Shown here piece by piece: positions 14,491 through 14,554 of a DNA stretch of 14,554 nucleotides. Numbering within the stretch: position 1 is the stretch's first letter; the number at the start of each line of letters is the position of its first letter. A program made the translations under genes and the position numbers. The notes under the pieces are model-generated. The model did no database searches and was not told the origin of the DNA. It saw only the letters and a program-made list of their open reading frames with translations. The DNA is taken from the NCBI GenBank assembly GCA_964624765.1, contig CAZUZO010000090.1, positions 1 through 14,554 on the forward strand, given 5' to 3'. Origin of the DNA: JAGTVB01 sp964624765. GTDB taxonomy: Bacteria; Pseudomonadota; Gammaproteobacteria; HK1.

Positions 14491-14554
14491 AACTGTGAGG
14501 TGAAAAAACCTGCTACACAACCCGATAGCGGCGTTGGGCGGTGCTCGCTCCTCG
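14491..14554 (-). repeat. Repeat family C, copy 2 (runs off the window)
   Basis: The reverse complement of 14522-14554 matches 7277-7309 with 2 differences in 33. Similarity continues weakly to about 14491 (AGCAGG, a T-run, CACCTCACAG). The copy is cut by the window edge. It lies about 40 nt upstream of surA in the spacer that should carry the surA promoter or the end of the preceding gene. Confidence 0.7.

Overview
The window looks like a chromosomal segment of a moderately GC-rich gammaproteobacterium. The evidence is a two-parvulin SurA followed by RsmA, a YciK-type short-chain dehydrogenase, a ZapE/AFG1-type ATPase, and a DUF3108 periplasmic protein next to it. I cannot place the genus. 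No tRNA, rRNA, CRISPR array, phage gene or transposase gene is visible. Most of the window is core metabolism and housekeeping; the notable content is in the spacers.

Layout. Bases 1-159 hold a truncated copy of a dispersed repeat (family A). On the minus strand from 4516 down to 176 lie a DUF3108 protein, zapE (15 nt after it) and an EF-G-like translational GTPase (a 222-nt spacer separates it from zapE; I see nothing recognisable in that spacer). A divergent spacer at 4517-4808 holds a partial copy of repeat family B. The plus-strand group 4809-7155 is lysS, a two-helix membrane miniprotein overlapping its stop by 4 nt, and a cytoplasmic alpha/beta hydrolase. The convergent spacer 7156-7363 holds a stem-loop and a family C repeat. 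argG is on the minus strand. A divergent spacer (8615-8803, no convincing promoter or arginine operator) separates it from a plus-strand class I-like O-methyltransferase, which converges on a minus-strand series read in the order surA, rsmA, yciK, M20 peptidase (14452 down to 9583). A second family C copy lies just upstream of surA at the window end.

How the genes fit together. The DUF3108/zapE pair and the surA-rsmA-yciK-M20 run look like operons; yciK and the M20 gene overlap by 8 nt. lysS, the miniprotein and the hydrolase form a third tight unit. The products cover translation (LysS, EF-G-like factor, RsmA), envelope biogenesis (SurA, perhaps DUF3108), arginine synthesis (ArgG) and several general hydrolases, reductases and methyltransferases of unknown substrate.

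The best finding is a nested pair of small non-coding mobile elements between rsmA and yciK. A family A element (11822-12252) has 15-bp imperfect terminal inverted repeats and a 5-bp CTCAG duplication. It has itself been entered by a 208-bp family B element (11840-12047) flanked by a perfect 9-bp duplication TAAAAACTG; the family A copy at 1-159 shows the uninterrupted site. The family A insertion displaced the stop codon of rsmA, so the last residues of RsmA are translated from the element. Removing the element on paper restores an immediate TGA stop.
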